A stretch of DNA of 60,390 nt, taken from assembly GCA_025352125.1 (NCBI GenBank), contig JANXTZ010000052.1:1-60390 (forward strand). The letters are read 5' to 3'. Each line of letters opens with the position of its first letter. The stretch's first letter is position 1. A program made the position numbers and the translations under genes. Under the pieces are notes generated by a model that searched no databases, was not told the DNA's origin, and was given only the letters and a program-made list of their open reading frames with translations. Below are positions 1 to 4,690 of this stretch, in pieces. The DNA comes from Deinococcales bacterium. GTDB lineage: Bacteria; Deinococcota; Deinococci; Deinococcales; JAAFIG01.

Positions 1-348
1 ATTCACCAACTTCTTCGAGAACGCCAAACTTGAACGCACCAACCTCGACACCCGCTGTCTCAACGTGCAATAAAACCGTTCAATGTGCTGCGTTGCCTTC
101 CCAACATGATGCTTCGCCCCATCAATCACAGCCTGATACGCGGGTAAAGCATCCATAAAACATTGCGCGTCCGTGTAGTATTCAGGCAAACTATTCCATA
201 GCCCAAACGCTCCCTCTTCATCCCTCGAACCAATATGAACCCCAACAATTTCACGGGTTGTTCGATCCATTGCCAACCACACCCATTGCCTGTTGGCTTT
301 ACTGCCAACGAATGACCAAAGTTCGTCGCACTCGAGAATCAAAGCCTT
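1..348 (-). CDS. IS1-family InsB catalytic domain, 3' end outside window
   Basis: Reading the minus strand one frame away from InsA gives ILECDELWSFVGSKANRQW, then LAMDRTTREIVGVHIGSRD, LWNSLPEYYTDAQCFMDAL and HHVGKATQHIERFYCTLRQR, the IS1 InsB core with its DDE-type acidic residues. It runs off the left edge near the usual C-terminus (SLAFSKKLVN). The junction with InsA lies on a run of seven adenines (347-353). InsB is in the +1 (or -2) frame relative to InsA, not the -1 frame typical of IS1, so transcript slippage on A7 or a recent indel is possible. Confidence 0.75.
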
Positions 349-631
349 TTTTTGTGTTTTGAATTTTCTGAGGGACACTTTCTAGTTTTTTGTTGGCATA
401 AGCTTGCAACCAAGTTTCACCGACTTGGGCGGCTCGGGCAATCCCAGCGAGTGGGATTTTCTCGAGCAGTAAACGGTCGATGAGGGTGCGGGTGTTTTGG
501 GTGATGATTTTGTTGGTGGGGTTTTGGGTGAATTGCTTGCCGCAGTTTCGGCAACGGTGGTTTTGTTTGTGGTGGTGGGTGAATCCATTTTTGACGGTGT
601 GGGTGGATTGGCAGTTTGGGCAGGGGAGCAT
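299..631 (-). CDS. IS1-family InsA-like protein
   Basis: DNA-binding half of an IS1 transposase, 110 aa as an unshifted product. The N-terminus has a four-cysteine zinc finger (CPNCQS near residue 4 and CRNCGKQF near residue 27), followed by a helix-turn-helix-like stretch (LAGIARAAQVGETWLQAY). The frame ends after the point where reading should shift into InsB, so the last ~15 residues past an A7 run are probably a short-form tail. In IS1 the fused InsAB' is the active transposase and InsA alone acts as a repressor; that role is inferred from the family. Confidence 0.8.
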   Translation of the reverse strand: MLPCPNCQSTHTVKNGFTHHHKQNHRCRNCGKQFTQNPTNKIITQNTRTLIDRLLLEKIPLAGIARAAQVGETWLQAYANKKLESVPQKIQNTKKGFDSRVRRTLVIRWQ

Positions 632-745
632 GGTTAAAAATACAACTTTATCCTTACCAATGAGGCACTACCCGCTCGAGTGCCAAAGATGTGGTCAACG
701 GCGACGGGCAGATGAGGTGCTCAAGGGCTTGCGTCCTGTTGAAAA

Positions 746-833
746 TGGCGGAATCGGCAGGATTTGAACCTGCGGATCATCAGTTCTCCTCGTTAGCAGT
801 GAGGTGCAATAAGCCAGGCTCTGCCACGATTCC
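746..833 (-). tRNA. tRNA-Ser(GCT)
   Basis: Last gene of the array in transcription order. Acceptor GGAATCG pairs with CGATTCC, the anticodon loop CTGCTAA gives GCT, a long class II variable arm is present, the T-loop is TTCAAAT and CCA is encoded (746-748). Confidence 0.88.
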
Positions 834-875
834 GTAAACCTCGAGTTTGACCCCTCGAGACAGGTTAGAGAAAAA

Positions 876-1097
876 TCAAAACTCAAGCTTTAAAATGCTG
901 CCAGAAACGGCATCCGAGTTTTTCACGCGTTTGATAAGCTCCTCGAGTCGCATCGCAACCGCCATCGAAAACACTTGGTGTTCTTCTCCTGTTGCTTCTT
1001 TGGCAGTCGTTACAGGAACTTCAGAAACGATGACGGTAACACCTTTTTTTGTGATGTACGTGTATTCGATTCTGGATTCTAAAGTTGCACTACTCAT
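876..1097 (-). CDS. small protein, possible antitoxin partner
   Basis: A 73-aa protein of unrecognised family, rich in Val/Thr/Glu with a C-terminal amphipathic helix (MAVAMRLEELIKRVK). The start at 1097 is preceded by GAGGTCAAC. The same GAGGTCAACATG string recurs 72 nt upstream in frame (ATG at 1169), so an N-terminally extended form through the operator is possible. It lies downstream of the DUF4258-like gene, with a palindromic promoter/operator between them, which resembles toxin-antitoxin organisation. Function is inferred from size and context only. Confidence 0.45.
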   Translation of the reverse strand: MSSATLESRIEYTYITKKGVTVIVSEVPVTTAKEATGEEHQVFSMAVAMRLEELIKRVKNSDAVSGSILKLEF

Positions 1098-1113
1098 GTT
1101 GACCTCAAGGAGA

Positions 1114-1147
1114 CTGCAGGTATTATACGCACATATAATACCTACAG
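1114..1147 (-). promoter_or_regulatory. palindromic operator overlapping a TATAAT -10 box
   Basis: Inverted repeat with 14-nt arms (CTGCAGGTATTATA and TATAATACCTACAG, one mismatch) around a 6-nt centre. On the minus strand the arm supplies TATAAT about 25 nt before the ATG at 1097, with the Shine-Dalgarno in between. This suits an autoregulated promoter for the 73-aa gene. No T-run follows, so it is not a terminator. Confidence 0.6.
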
Positions 1148-1197
1148 TCGAGCGTTTTTCAACGCGCATGTTGACCTCGGGTTTGCTGCGGATTGCT

Positions 1198-1527
1198 TTA
1201 AATTGTGTGAACCGTAATGACAATGTACGAATCAAAATACGTCACTTTCACACGAATCCAACGTTTGTCAGGTATTTGATACTCGAAGTTGATTCCAGGT
1301 TTACGACTGGAATCAACTTTTGGTAAATCTTTTGAAACTGGATTTCCAAGCAAAATAGCTTCAAAAAGTGCCACGGGTGGAATATCTTCATCCTGAGCCG
1401 CAGCAAAAGCATGAGGATGAATCTTGATCTCCTCGCGCCAAAGGGCAGTATGAATAAGATCAAGTTCCCAATCCAAAATTTTTGATGTTGAGAAATCAAA
1501 CTCATTGGGCACACCTTGAGTATACAT
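1198..1527 (-). CDS. DUF4258-like small protein, possible toxin
   Basis: 109 aa. The region HPHAFAAAQDEDIPPVALFEAILLGN, followed by a basic aromatic strand (DKRWIRVKVTYFDSYIVI), resembles DUF4258 proteins, which often act as RNase-type toxins beside small antitoxins; the match is by eye only. The ATG at 1527 begins three bases past the encoded CCA of tRNA-Trp, so the mRNA would be released by tRNA 3' processing and lacks its own leader. A later TTG start is possible. The neighbouring 73-aa gene is the natural partner. Confidence 0.45.
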   Translation of the reverse strand: MYTQGVPNEFDFSTSKILDWELDLIHTALWREEIKIHPHAFAAAQDEDIPPVALFEAILLGNPVSKDLPKVDSSRKPGINFEYQIPDKRWIRVKVTYFDSYIVITVHTI

Positions 1528-1530
1528 ACA

Positions 1531-1608
1531 TGGCGAGCCTGGAAGGATTTGAACCCCCAGCAATACGTTTTGGAGACGTACTCCCTTAGCCAGTTGGGAT
1601 TCAGACTC
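1531..1608 (-). tRNA. tRNA-Trp(CCA)
   Basis: Acceptor GAGTCTG/CAGGCTC with one G-T pair, anticodon stem TACGT/ACGTA, loop CTCCAAA giving CCA, T-arm GGGGG TTCAAAT CCTTC, discriminator G and encoded CCA. Confidence 0.85.
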
Positions 1609-1634
1609 GTAACCCTCGAGAAACCCCGAGCAAT

Positions 1635-1721
1635 TGGCGGGAAGCAGGGGAATCGAACCCCCGAAGCTGAAACACCCAGTCGTTTTCAAAACGATTTCCT
1701 CGACCTAACCGGACACTTCCC
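1635..1721 (-). tRNA. tRNA-Ser(TGA)
   Basis: Acceptor GGGAAGT/GCTTCCC, anticodon loop TTTGAAA giving TGA, long class II variable arm, canonical T-arm (GGGGG TTCGATT CCCCT) and encoded CCA. Confidence 0.9.
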
Positions 1722-1724
1722 TTA

Positions 1725-1794
1725 AGACCTCGCTCGGAATTGAACCGAGAGCCGATGGGTTGCAGCCACCGCTCATACCGTCTGAAACAAGGTC
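1725..1794 (-). tRNA. tRNA-Cys(GCA), array copy
   Basis: Acceptor GACCTTG/CGAGGTC, loop CTGCAAC giving GCA, T-arm CTCGG TTCAATT CCGAG, discriminator U as expected for Cys. CCA is not encoded. It duplicates the ordinary tRNA-Cys(GCA) at 15468-15542, which marks the array as accessory. Confidence 0.85.
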
Positions 1795-1838
1795 ATAACG
1801 CTCGAGAAACCTCGAGGCTTGTGTTTTTTTAAAAATGG

Positions 1839-2324
1839 TCAGATTTTTGTTAAACGCTTTTCCAAACAAATCGTTGGAATTTCTTTGCCTTCCCAAACCC
1901 AAGAAGAATCTTTAAAACCATGAAATCTAAGCTTTTGATACAAGGCGACTGCTGGAGTGTTATTTGTTTCAACCATTAACGTCAGTCGTTCAATCCCCAC
2001 CTGCTTTGCGTGATGCTCGAGAAAATTCATGATGGTGCTGGCAATGCCACGACGAAGAAATTCATGCCGAACCTCGAGGGCTTCAATGTAGGCGCTTTTT
2101 TCATCACAAAAGTCTGGGTCAGGGTGTTCGCGCTGGATTTGTACTGTTGCAATTAATTCGTTTTCTTTGCTGAAAGCCAGAAAGATTTGACATTTGCCTA
2201 ATTTTAGATTCAAAAACTCTTTGGTAATTGCGTCGCACATGTCAGTCGTTGACCCGCGCCAAGCCAGCATCAATTCAAGATCAACCCAGGTTGCTAAGCG
2301 AATATTCTCTACGATTGCATCCAC
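1839..2324 (-). CDS. GNAT-family N-acetyltransferase
   Basis: 161 aa, single GNAT domain. The acetyl-CoA-binding stretch is visible as YIEALEVRHEFLRRGIASTIMNFLEHHA (Q/RxxGxG/A type: RRGIAS), followed by LTLMVETNNTPAVALYQKLRFHGF, the usual beta5/alpha4 region. The acceptor substrate cannot be told. It lies inside the tRNA array between tRNA-Cys and the class I tRNAs with Leu anticodons, on the same strand. Some GNAT proteins acetylate aminoacyl-tRNA or act as TacT-type toxins, so a tRNA-related role is worth considering, but nothing in the sequence proves it. Confidence 0.8.
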   Translation of the reverse strand: MDAIVENIRLATWVDLELMLAWRGSTTDMCDAITKEFLNLKLGKCQIFLAFSKENELIATVQIQREHPDPDFCDEKSAYIEALEVRHEFLRRGIASTIMNFLEHHAKQVGIERLTLMVETNNTPAVALYQKLRFHGFKDSSWVWEGKEIPTICLEKRLTKI

Positions 2325-2367
2325 CTACCTTCTGATAACACTTTCTCAGTTGAAACACGTGTAAAAC

Positions 2368-2444
2368 TGGTGCTCTTCCAGAGATTTAAACTCTGACATC
2401 ACTGATCTTGAGTCAGCAGCCCCTACCAGTTGGGCTAGAAGAGC
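2368..2444 (-). tRNA. class I tRNA with Leu anticodon CAA
   Basis: Acceptor GCTCTTC/GAAGAGC, D-stem GCCC/GGGC, loop CTCAAGA giving CAA, discriminator A and encoded CCA. The variable loop is only 5 nt (GATGT), whereas bacterial tRNA-Leu is class II. The T-loop is TTTAAAT, with T instead of C at position 56. Confidence 0.7.
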
Positions 2445-2448
2445 AAAA

Positions 2449-2525
2449 TGGTGCTTTCCGAGGAACCCGAACCCTCACCAAATCGCTTTTGAAACGATCA
2501 CCTCTGCCAATTGGGTTAGGAAAGC
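2449..2525 (-). tRNA. class I tRNA with Leu anticodon CAA (second)
   Basis: Acceptor GCTTTCC/GGAAAGC, anticodon stem ATCGT/GCGAT, loop TTCAAAA giving CAA, 5-nt variable loop, T-arm GAGGG TTCGGGT TCCTC, A73 and CCA. It again lacks the long arm expected of tRNA-Leu; the D-stem has one mismatch. Confidence 0.7.
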
Positions 2526-2593
2526 AAACCCTCGAGAATCCCCGAGGTTGTGGTGCGCCGAGCGGAAGTCGAACCCGCAAACTCCTGGTTCTA

Positions 2594-2666
2594 AGCGACC
2601 ATGCCCGAAGCGGTTTCGCCCGTCAGGTGCGTCTTGAAACCAAGAAGGTGCGTTTTATGGTCAAGA
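2594..2666 (-). repeat. hairpin mini-element in anticodon loop, carrying a nested copy
   Basis: The outer copy has arms GACCAT/ATGGTC around a conserved loop core (GCCCG-AAG^GTGCGTTTT in plus orientation). It sits between U33 and position 34 of the host tRNA. At ^ a second copy is inserted (2611-2647). Flanking CTT repeats in the tRNA sense suggest a 2-3-nt duplication. Confidence 0.75.
2611..2647 (-). repeat. nested hairpin mini-element (GGTTTC/GAAACC stem)
   Basis: 37 nt. Same framework as the other copies (loop GCCCGTCAGGTGCGT, tail AAGAAG) but with both stem arms changed together to GGTTTC and GAAACC, so base pairing is kept. It lies in the apical loop of the outer copy in the same orientation. 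Confidence 0.75.
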
Positions 2667-2701
2667 AGCCAGGCGAGACTGCCAATTCCTCTATCAGCGC
2701 G

Positions 2702-2777
2702 TGGTGCACTCGGAAGGAATCGAACCTTCGTTTCCTGAATGGCAATCAGGTGTCTTAAACCACTGGACGACGAATGC
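2702..2777 (-). tRNA. tRNA-Gly(GCC)
   Basis: Acceptor GCATTCG/CGAGTGC, anticodon stem CCTGA/TCAGG, loop TTGCCAT giving GCC, T-arm GAAGG TTCGATT CCTTC, A73, CCA. The D-stem has one weak pair. Confidence 0.85.
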
Positions 2778-2800
2778 AGAATCTCAAAACTCGAGATTTT

Positions 2801-2875
2801 TGGTGCGGTAGGAGGGACTTGCACCCTCGTTCTCTGCTTGGAAGGCAGGCATCCTGGCTGCTGAATGACAACCGC
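2801..2875 (-). tRNA. tRNA-Gly(TCC)
   Basis: Acceptor GCGGTTG/CTACCGC (one mismatch), loop CTTCCAA giving TCC, T-arm GAGGG TGCAAGT CCCTC with an altered T-loop (TGC for TTC), A73, CCA. Confidence 0.75.
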
Positions 2876-2881
2876 AAAATG

Positions 2882-2957
2882 TGGAGCGCACGGTAGGATT
2901 TTCACCCACATCTCCTGCTGGAAGGCAGGCGTCCTAAAATGTTGGACGACGAAACGC
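2882..2957 (-). tRNA. degenerate tRNA-Gly(TCC)-like
   Basis: Related to the 2801-2875 gene, but the anticodon loop is one base short (CTTCCA between CCTGC and GCAGG), the T-loop is TGAAAAT, and the acceptor has two mismatches. Probably a decaying copy. CCA encoded. Confidence 0.55.
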
Positions 2958-3040
2958 ATGGTCGGGAGCAGAAACAAGGTTTAACTCGAGCCTGATCCCG
3001 TTTTGAAACCTTGTAAGCTCGAAGGTTTCAAGGGTGGAAC

Positions 3041-3117
3041 TGGTGGGTTTCCTCGGACTCGAACCGAGACTTCGCAGCTTAAAAGGCTGCTGCTCTAACC
3101 TATTGAGCTAAAAACCC
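3041..3117 (-). tRNA. tRNA-Lys(TTT)
   Basis: Canonical throughout: acceptor GGGTTTT/GAAACCC, D-arm AGCTCAATAGGTTAGAGC, anticodon stem GCAGC/GCTGC, loop CTTTTAA giving TTT, T-arm CTCGG TTCGAGT CCGAG, A73, CCA. Confidence 0.93.
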
Positions 3118-3138
3118 ATGTGGAACTGATCGTTCCTG

Positions 3139-3214
3139 TGGTGATCTCGAGGGGAATTGAACCCCTGTTCTCAGATTGAAAGACTGAAGTCCTAAACCAT
3201 TGGACGACGAGACC
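3139..3214 (-). tRNA. tRNA-Glu(TTC)
   Basis: Acceptor GGTCTCG/CGAGATC, D-arm GTCC-AATGGTTTA-GGAC, loop CTTTCAA giving TTC (T-T mismatch at 31/39), T-arm AGGGG TTCAATT CCCCT, A73, CCA. Confidence 0.88.
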
Positions 3215-3220
3215 TTGTGA

Positions 3221-3329
3221 AAGGGAAACTGAGAGTCGAACTCAGATTTGGCAGCTTCAAAGCGACCATGCCCGAAGGTGCGTTTTATGGTCAAGAAGAC
3301 TGTTGCGTCACCAATTACGCTATTCCCCT
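3221..3329 (-). tRNA. tRNA-Gln(TTG), interrupted by a hairpin element
   Basis: Halves pair as acceptor AGGGGAA/TTTCCCT, D-stem GCGT/ACGC and T-arm CTGAG TTCGACT CTCAG. Removing 3261-3296 restores loop CT+TTGAA (anticodon TTG). The anticodon stem keeps four pairs with one mismatch at its base. CCA is not encoded. Confidence 0.72.
3261..3296 (-). repeat. hairpin mini-element in anticodon loop of tRNA-Gln
   Basis: 36 nt, single copy without nesting: arms GACCAT/ATGGTC, loop GCCCGAAGGTGCGTTTT in plus orientation. Inserted after U33, the same position as in the TAG and TCG tRNAs. It shows what the outer copy at 2594-2666 looked like before the nested insertion. Confidence 0.78.
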
Positions 3330-3332
3330 TTG

Positions 3333-3408
3333 TGGTCGAGAGACTTGGAATCGAACCAAGACCTTCCGCTCTTCAGACGGACGCGCACACCGTGTACGCT
3401 ATCTCTCG
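3333..3408 (-). tRNA. tRNA-Phe(GAA)
   Basis: Acceptor CGAGAGA/TCTCTCG, D-stem GCGT/GCGC, anticodon stem TCCGT/GCGGA, loop CTGAAGA giving GAA, T-arm CTTGG TTCGATT CCAAG, A73, CCA. Confidence 0.88.
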
Positions 3409-3415
3409 AGGTGGA

Positions 3416-3484
3416 TGCGGAACCGAGAGTCGAACTCGGCGGCTCGAGCTTATGAGGCTCGATGTGTCATCAGACACGTTCCGC
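3416..3484 (-). tRNA. tRNA-Met(CAT)-like with shortened D-arm
   Basis: Acceptor GCGGAAC/GTTCCGC, anticodon stem CGAGC/GCTCG, loop CTCATAA giving CAT, T-arm CCGAG TTCGACT CTCGG. The D-region (GTGTCTGATGACAC) is compressed and lacks the GG that docks with the T-loop. CCA is not cleanly encoded (A-TCCA). It could also be a tRNA-Ile2 precursor. Confidence 0.65.
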
Positions 3485-3528
3485 AATGATTCCCCTCAAG
3501 GCTTTGGAGGCTGGTTTCTCGAGGGTTG

Positions 3529-3604
3529 TGGTAGGCACTTCGGGACTCAAACCCGCAACTTCATCTTTGTAGGAGAGGCACTCTATCCATTGAGTTACGC
3601 GCCT
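3529..3604 (-). tRNA. tRNA with anticodon TAC (Val-like), divergent
   Basis: 76 nt with CCA. Acceptor AGGCGCG/AGTGCCT (one mismatch), D-stem ACTC/GAGT, loop CCTACAA giving TAC but with C at position 33. T-loop TTTGAGT with T56, and T-stem with one mismatch. Likely impaired. Confidence 0.6.
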
Positions 3605-3611
3605 AAAAGTG

Positions 3612-3680
3612 CTCTGGATGAAAGATTTTAACTTCCGACCTCTCCCCCAGGGGAAGTGCTCTGTCGCTGAGCTAATCCAG
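3612..3680 (-). tRNA. degenerate tRNA, Pro(TGG)-like
   Basis: D-arm GCTC-AGCGACA-GAGC and acceptor CTGGAT/ATCCAG are clear. The anticodon region CTTCC CCTGGGG GAGAG gives TGG with C33 and a mismatched stem. The T-loop is TTAAAAT and CCA is not encoded. Probably decaying. Confidence 0.5.
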
Positions 3681-3683
3681 AAC

Positions 3684-3759
3684 TGGTGGAGGTGGCGGGA
3701 GTCGAACCCGCATTGTTCCTTGGTGCAAACAAGGTGCTATCCCATTAAGCGACACTCCC
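3684..3759 (-). tRNA. tRNA-Ala(TGC)
   Basis: Acceptor GGGAGTG/CACCTCC with the G3-T70 wobble that identifies alanine tRNA. Anticodon stem CCTTG/CAAGG, loop TTTGCAC giving TGC, T-arm GCGGG TTCGACT CCCGC, A73, CCA. Confidence 0.9.
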
Positions 3760-3797
3760 AAACTTGGCGAATTTGTCCTGCGCCCGCCACGGCGCTT

Positions 3798-3874
3798 TGG
3801 TAAGGGATGTAAGAATTGAACTTACCTGATGTCCAGTTTCCAAAACTGGAGACTCGCCTTGAGTCCGATCCCTT
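3798..3874 (-). tRNA. tRNA-Pro(TGG)
   Basis: Acceptor AAGGGAT/ATCCCTT, D-stem GACT/AGTC, anticodon stem CCAGT/ACTGG, loop TTTGGAA giving TGG, T-arm GTAAG TTCAATT CTTAC, A73, CCA. The 144 bp beyond it (3875-4018) holds no tRNA or gene that I can see. Confidence 0.88.
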
Positions 3875-4018
3875 AATCGTGCTTCAGTTCCTCGAGTTGA
3901 AGCCACTCGGTCACGCGGTATACCTGTTTTTCAGCATCAAAATTTCAGAACGCAACAGCCTGGTTTCACCCTCACAGTTGGGTTTTGAAACACGCTCGAG
4001 GTTTGAGTTCTCGAGTAA

Positions 4019-4092
4019 AGCCCTCGGCAGGATTTAAACCCGCACCGTTCTTGTTAGAAGCAAGACACTCTGTTCATTTGAGCTACGAGGGC
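4019..4092 (-). tRNA. tRNA-Arg(TCT)
   Basis: Acceptor GCCCTCG/CGAGGGC, D-stem GCTC, anticodon stem TCTTG/CAAGA, loop CTTCTAA giving TCT. T-loop TTTAAAT with T56. CCA is not encoded. Confidence 0.8.
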
Positions 4093-4093
4093 A

Positions 4094-4169
4094 TGGGGAT
4101 TTGGGCAAGAATTAAACTTGCGACCTCTGGCTTCGCACGCCAGCGCTCTGTTCACTGAGCTACCAAGTC
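4094..4169 (-). tRNA. tRNA-Arg(GCG)
   Basis: Acceptor GACTTGG/CCAAATC (one mismatch), D-arm GCTC-AGTGAACA-GAGC, anticodon stem CTGGC/GCCAG, loop GTGCGAA giving GCG, T-loop TTTAATT, CCA. Bacteria normally read CGN-Arg codons with ACG, so a GCG anticodon is unusual. Confidence 0.7.
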
Positions 4170-4172
4170 ATT

Positions 4173-4286
4173 TGGAGCACCTGGAGGGAATCGAACCCCC
4201 AATCTCGACGTTCGAGGCGACCATGCCCGTTAGGTGCATTTTATGGTCAAGAAGCGTCGTGCCGTAGTCCATTAGGCTACAGGTGC
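4173..4286 (-). tRNA. tRNA-Arg(TCG), interrupted by a hairpin element
   Basis: Acceptor GCACCTG/CAGGTGC, anticodon stem CGACG/CGTCG, T-arm GGGGG TTCGATT CCCTC, CCA. Removing 4216-4252 restores loop CT+TCGAA, anticodon TCG with U33. A one-base shift of the junction would leave C33, which argues for this boundary. Confidence 0.75.
4216..4252 (-). repeat. hairpin mini-element in anticodon loop of tRNA-Arg(TCG)
   Basis: 37 nt: arms GACCAT/ATGGTC, loop GCCCGTTAGGTGCATTTT in plus orientation. Same U33|34 position as the copies in the TAG and TTG tRNAs. Confidence 0.78.
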
Positions 4287-4323
4287 AAATCTCGAGACGG
4301 TTTTACATCGTGTATCACGATAT

Positions 4324-4398
4324 TGGCTGACCTTCCAGGGATCGAACCTGGGACATCTCCGTTAACAGCGGAGCGCTCTACCTCTGAGCTAAAGATCA
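4324..4398 (-). tRNA. tRNA-Asn(GTT)
   Basis: Acceptor TGATCTT/AAGGTCA, D-arm GCTC-AGAGGTA-GAGC, anticodon stem CTCCG/CGGAG, loop CTGTTAA giving GTT, T-arm CCAGG TTCGATC CCTGG, G73 as in Asn, CCA. Confidence 0.92.
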
Positions 4399-4413
4399 AT
4401 ACACTTGAAAACT

Positions 4414-4497
4414 TGGTGGGTGTGGAAGGATTTGAACCTCCAATGTCTTACGACCTCTAATCTACAGTCAGATGCAATACCGTTCTGCCACACACCC
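4414..4497 (-). tRNA. tRNA-Tyr(GTA)
   Basis: Acceptor GGGTGTG/CACACCC, loop CTGTAGA giving GTA, long class II variable arm as expected, T-loop TTCAAAT, A73, CCA. The next 100 bp (4499-4600) hold no recognisable gene. Confidence 0.9.
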
Positions 4498-4614
4498 AAT
4501 CTCGAGATTCTGGGTCACACCAGAATTCAAGATTTTTGGCATTCGAGTTGTCAATGTTCTCAGAACCGTTCCCAGTATTTGAGCGCGTTCTTTTGGGTCC
4601 ACTGTCGGGAATCG

Positions 4615-4690
4615 CTTCTTGATCCCAAAACGCACCTGTCTTGACCATAAACGCGCACCTAACGGGCATGGTCGCTGACGGGCGGGATCG
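4615..4690 (+). repeat. hairpin mini-element in T-loop of tRNA-His, carrying a nested copy
   Basis: Outer stem GATCCC/GGGATC, another compensated arm pair, with the usual tail CTTCTT and loop core. Its orientation relative to the host tRNA is opposite to that of the three anticodon-loop copies. A second copy is nested at 4639-4674. Confidence 0.72.
4639..4674 (+). repeat. nested hairpin mini-element (GACCAT/ATGGTC stem)
   Basis: 36 nt, inserted in the loop of the outer element in the same orientation and flanked on both sides by CTG (4636-4638 and 4675-4677), the clearest target-duplication signature in the set. Confidence 0.75.

Larger units (their letters stand above)
1..673 (-). mobile_element. 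IS1-family insertion sequence, truncated by window edge
   Basis: The minus strand encodes InsA (zinc finger) followed by InsB (DDE catalytic part) in a different frame, the IS1 layout. The 5' boundary is probably a terminal repeat around 654-673, reading GGGTAGTGCCTCATTGG in the transposase direction; the other end lies outside the window, so the repeat cannot be confirmed. It borders the tRNA array directly. Confidence 0.8.
2551..2700 (-). tRNA. tRNA with anticodon TAG, interrupted by nested hairpin elements
   Basis: Flanking halves form a full cloverleaf: acceptor GCGCTGA/TCGGCGC, D-stem GAGG/TCTC, anticodon stem CCTGG/CCAGG, T-arm GCGGG TTCGACT TCCGC, A73, CCA. Removing 2594-2666 restores the 7-nt loop CT+TAGAA (anticodon TAG, Leu codon CUA) with U33 intact. 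The variable loop is 5 nt, so this is another class I body with a Leu anticodon. With the 73-nt insert unremoved the tRNA cannot decode. Confidence 0.75.

Noticed and set aside
3529..3604. An amber-suppressor tRNA (anticodon CTA) that could read the TAG in the Phd gene
   Set aside because: Counting from the D-arm puts TAC, not CTA, at positions 34-36, and no other array tRNA has CTA.
2408..4037. Several open frames across the tRNA array
   Set aside because: They overlap well-folded tRNA genes on the other strand and have no protein-like pattern or ribosome sites.
4216..4252. Hairpin elements as integron attC sites (loop contains GTTAGGT, fitting GTTRRRY)
   Set aside because: Only one such box is present per copy, the matching 5' box is missing, no integrase is nearby, and the nested insertions occur after AG in the loop, not at the attC cleavage point.
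2594..4690. Hairpin elements as group I introns or archaeal-type bulge-helix-bulge introns
   Set aside because: At 36-37 nt they are far too short for group I cores, and no 3-nt-bulge/4-bp/3-nt-bulge helix forms at the exon junctions. The reversed copy in tRNA-His is also incompatible with a plain RNA intron.
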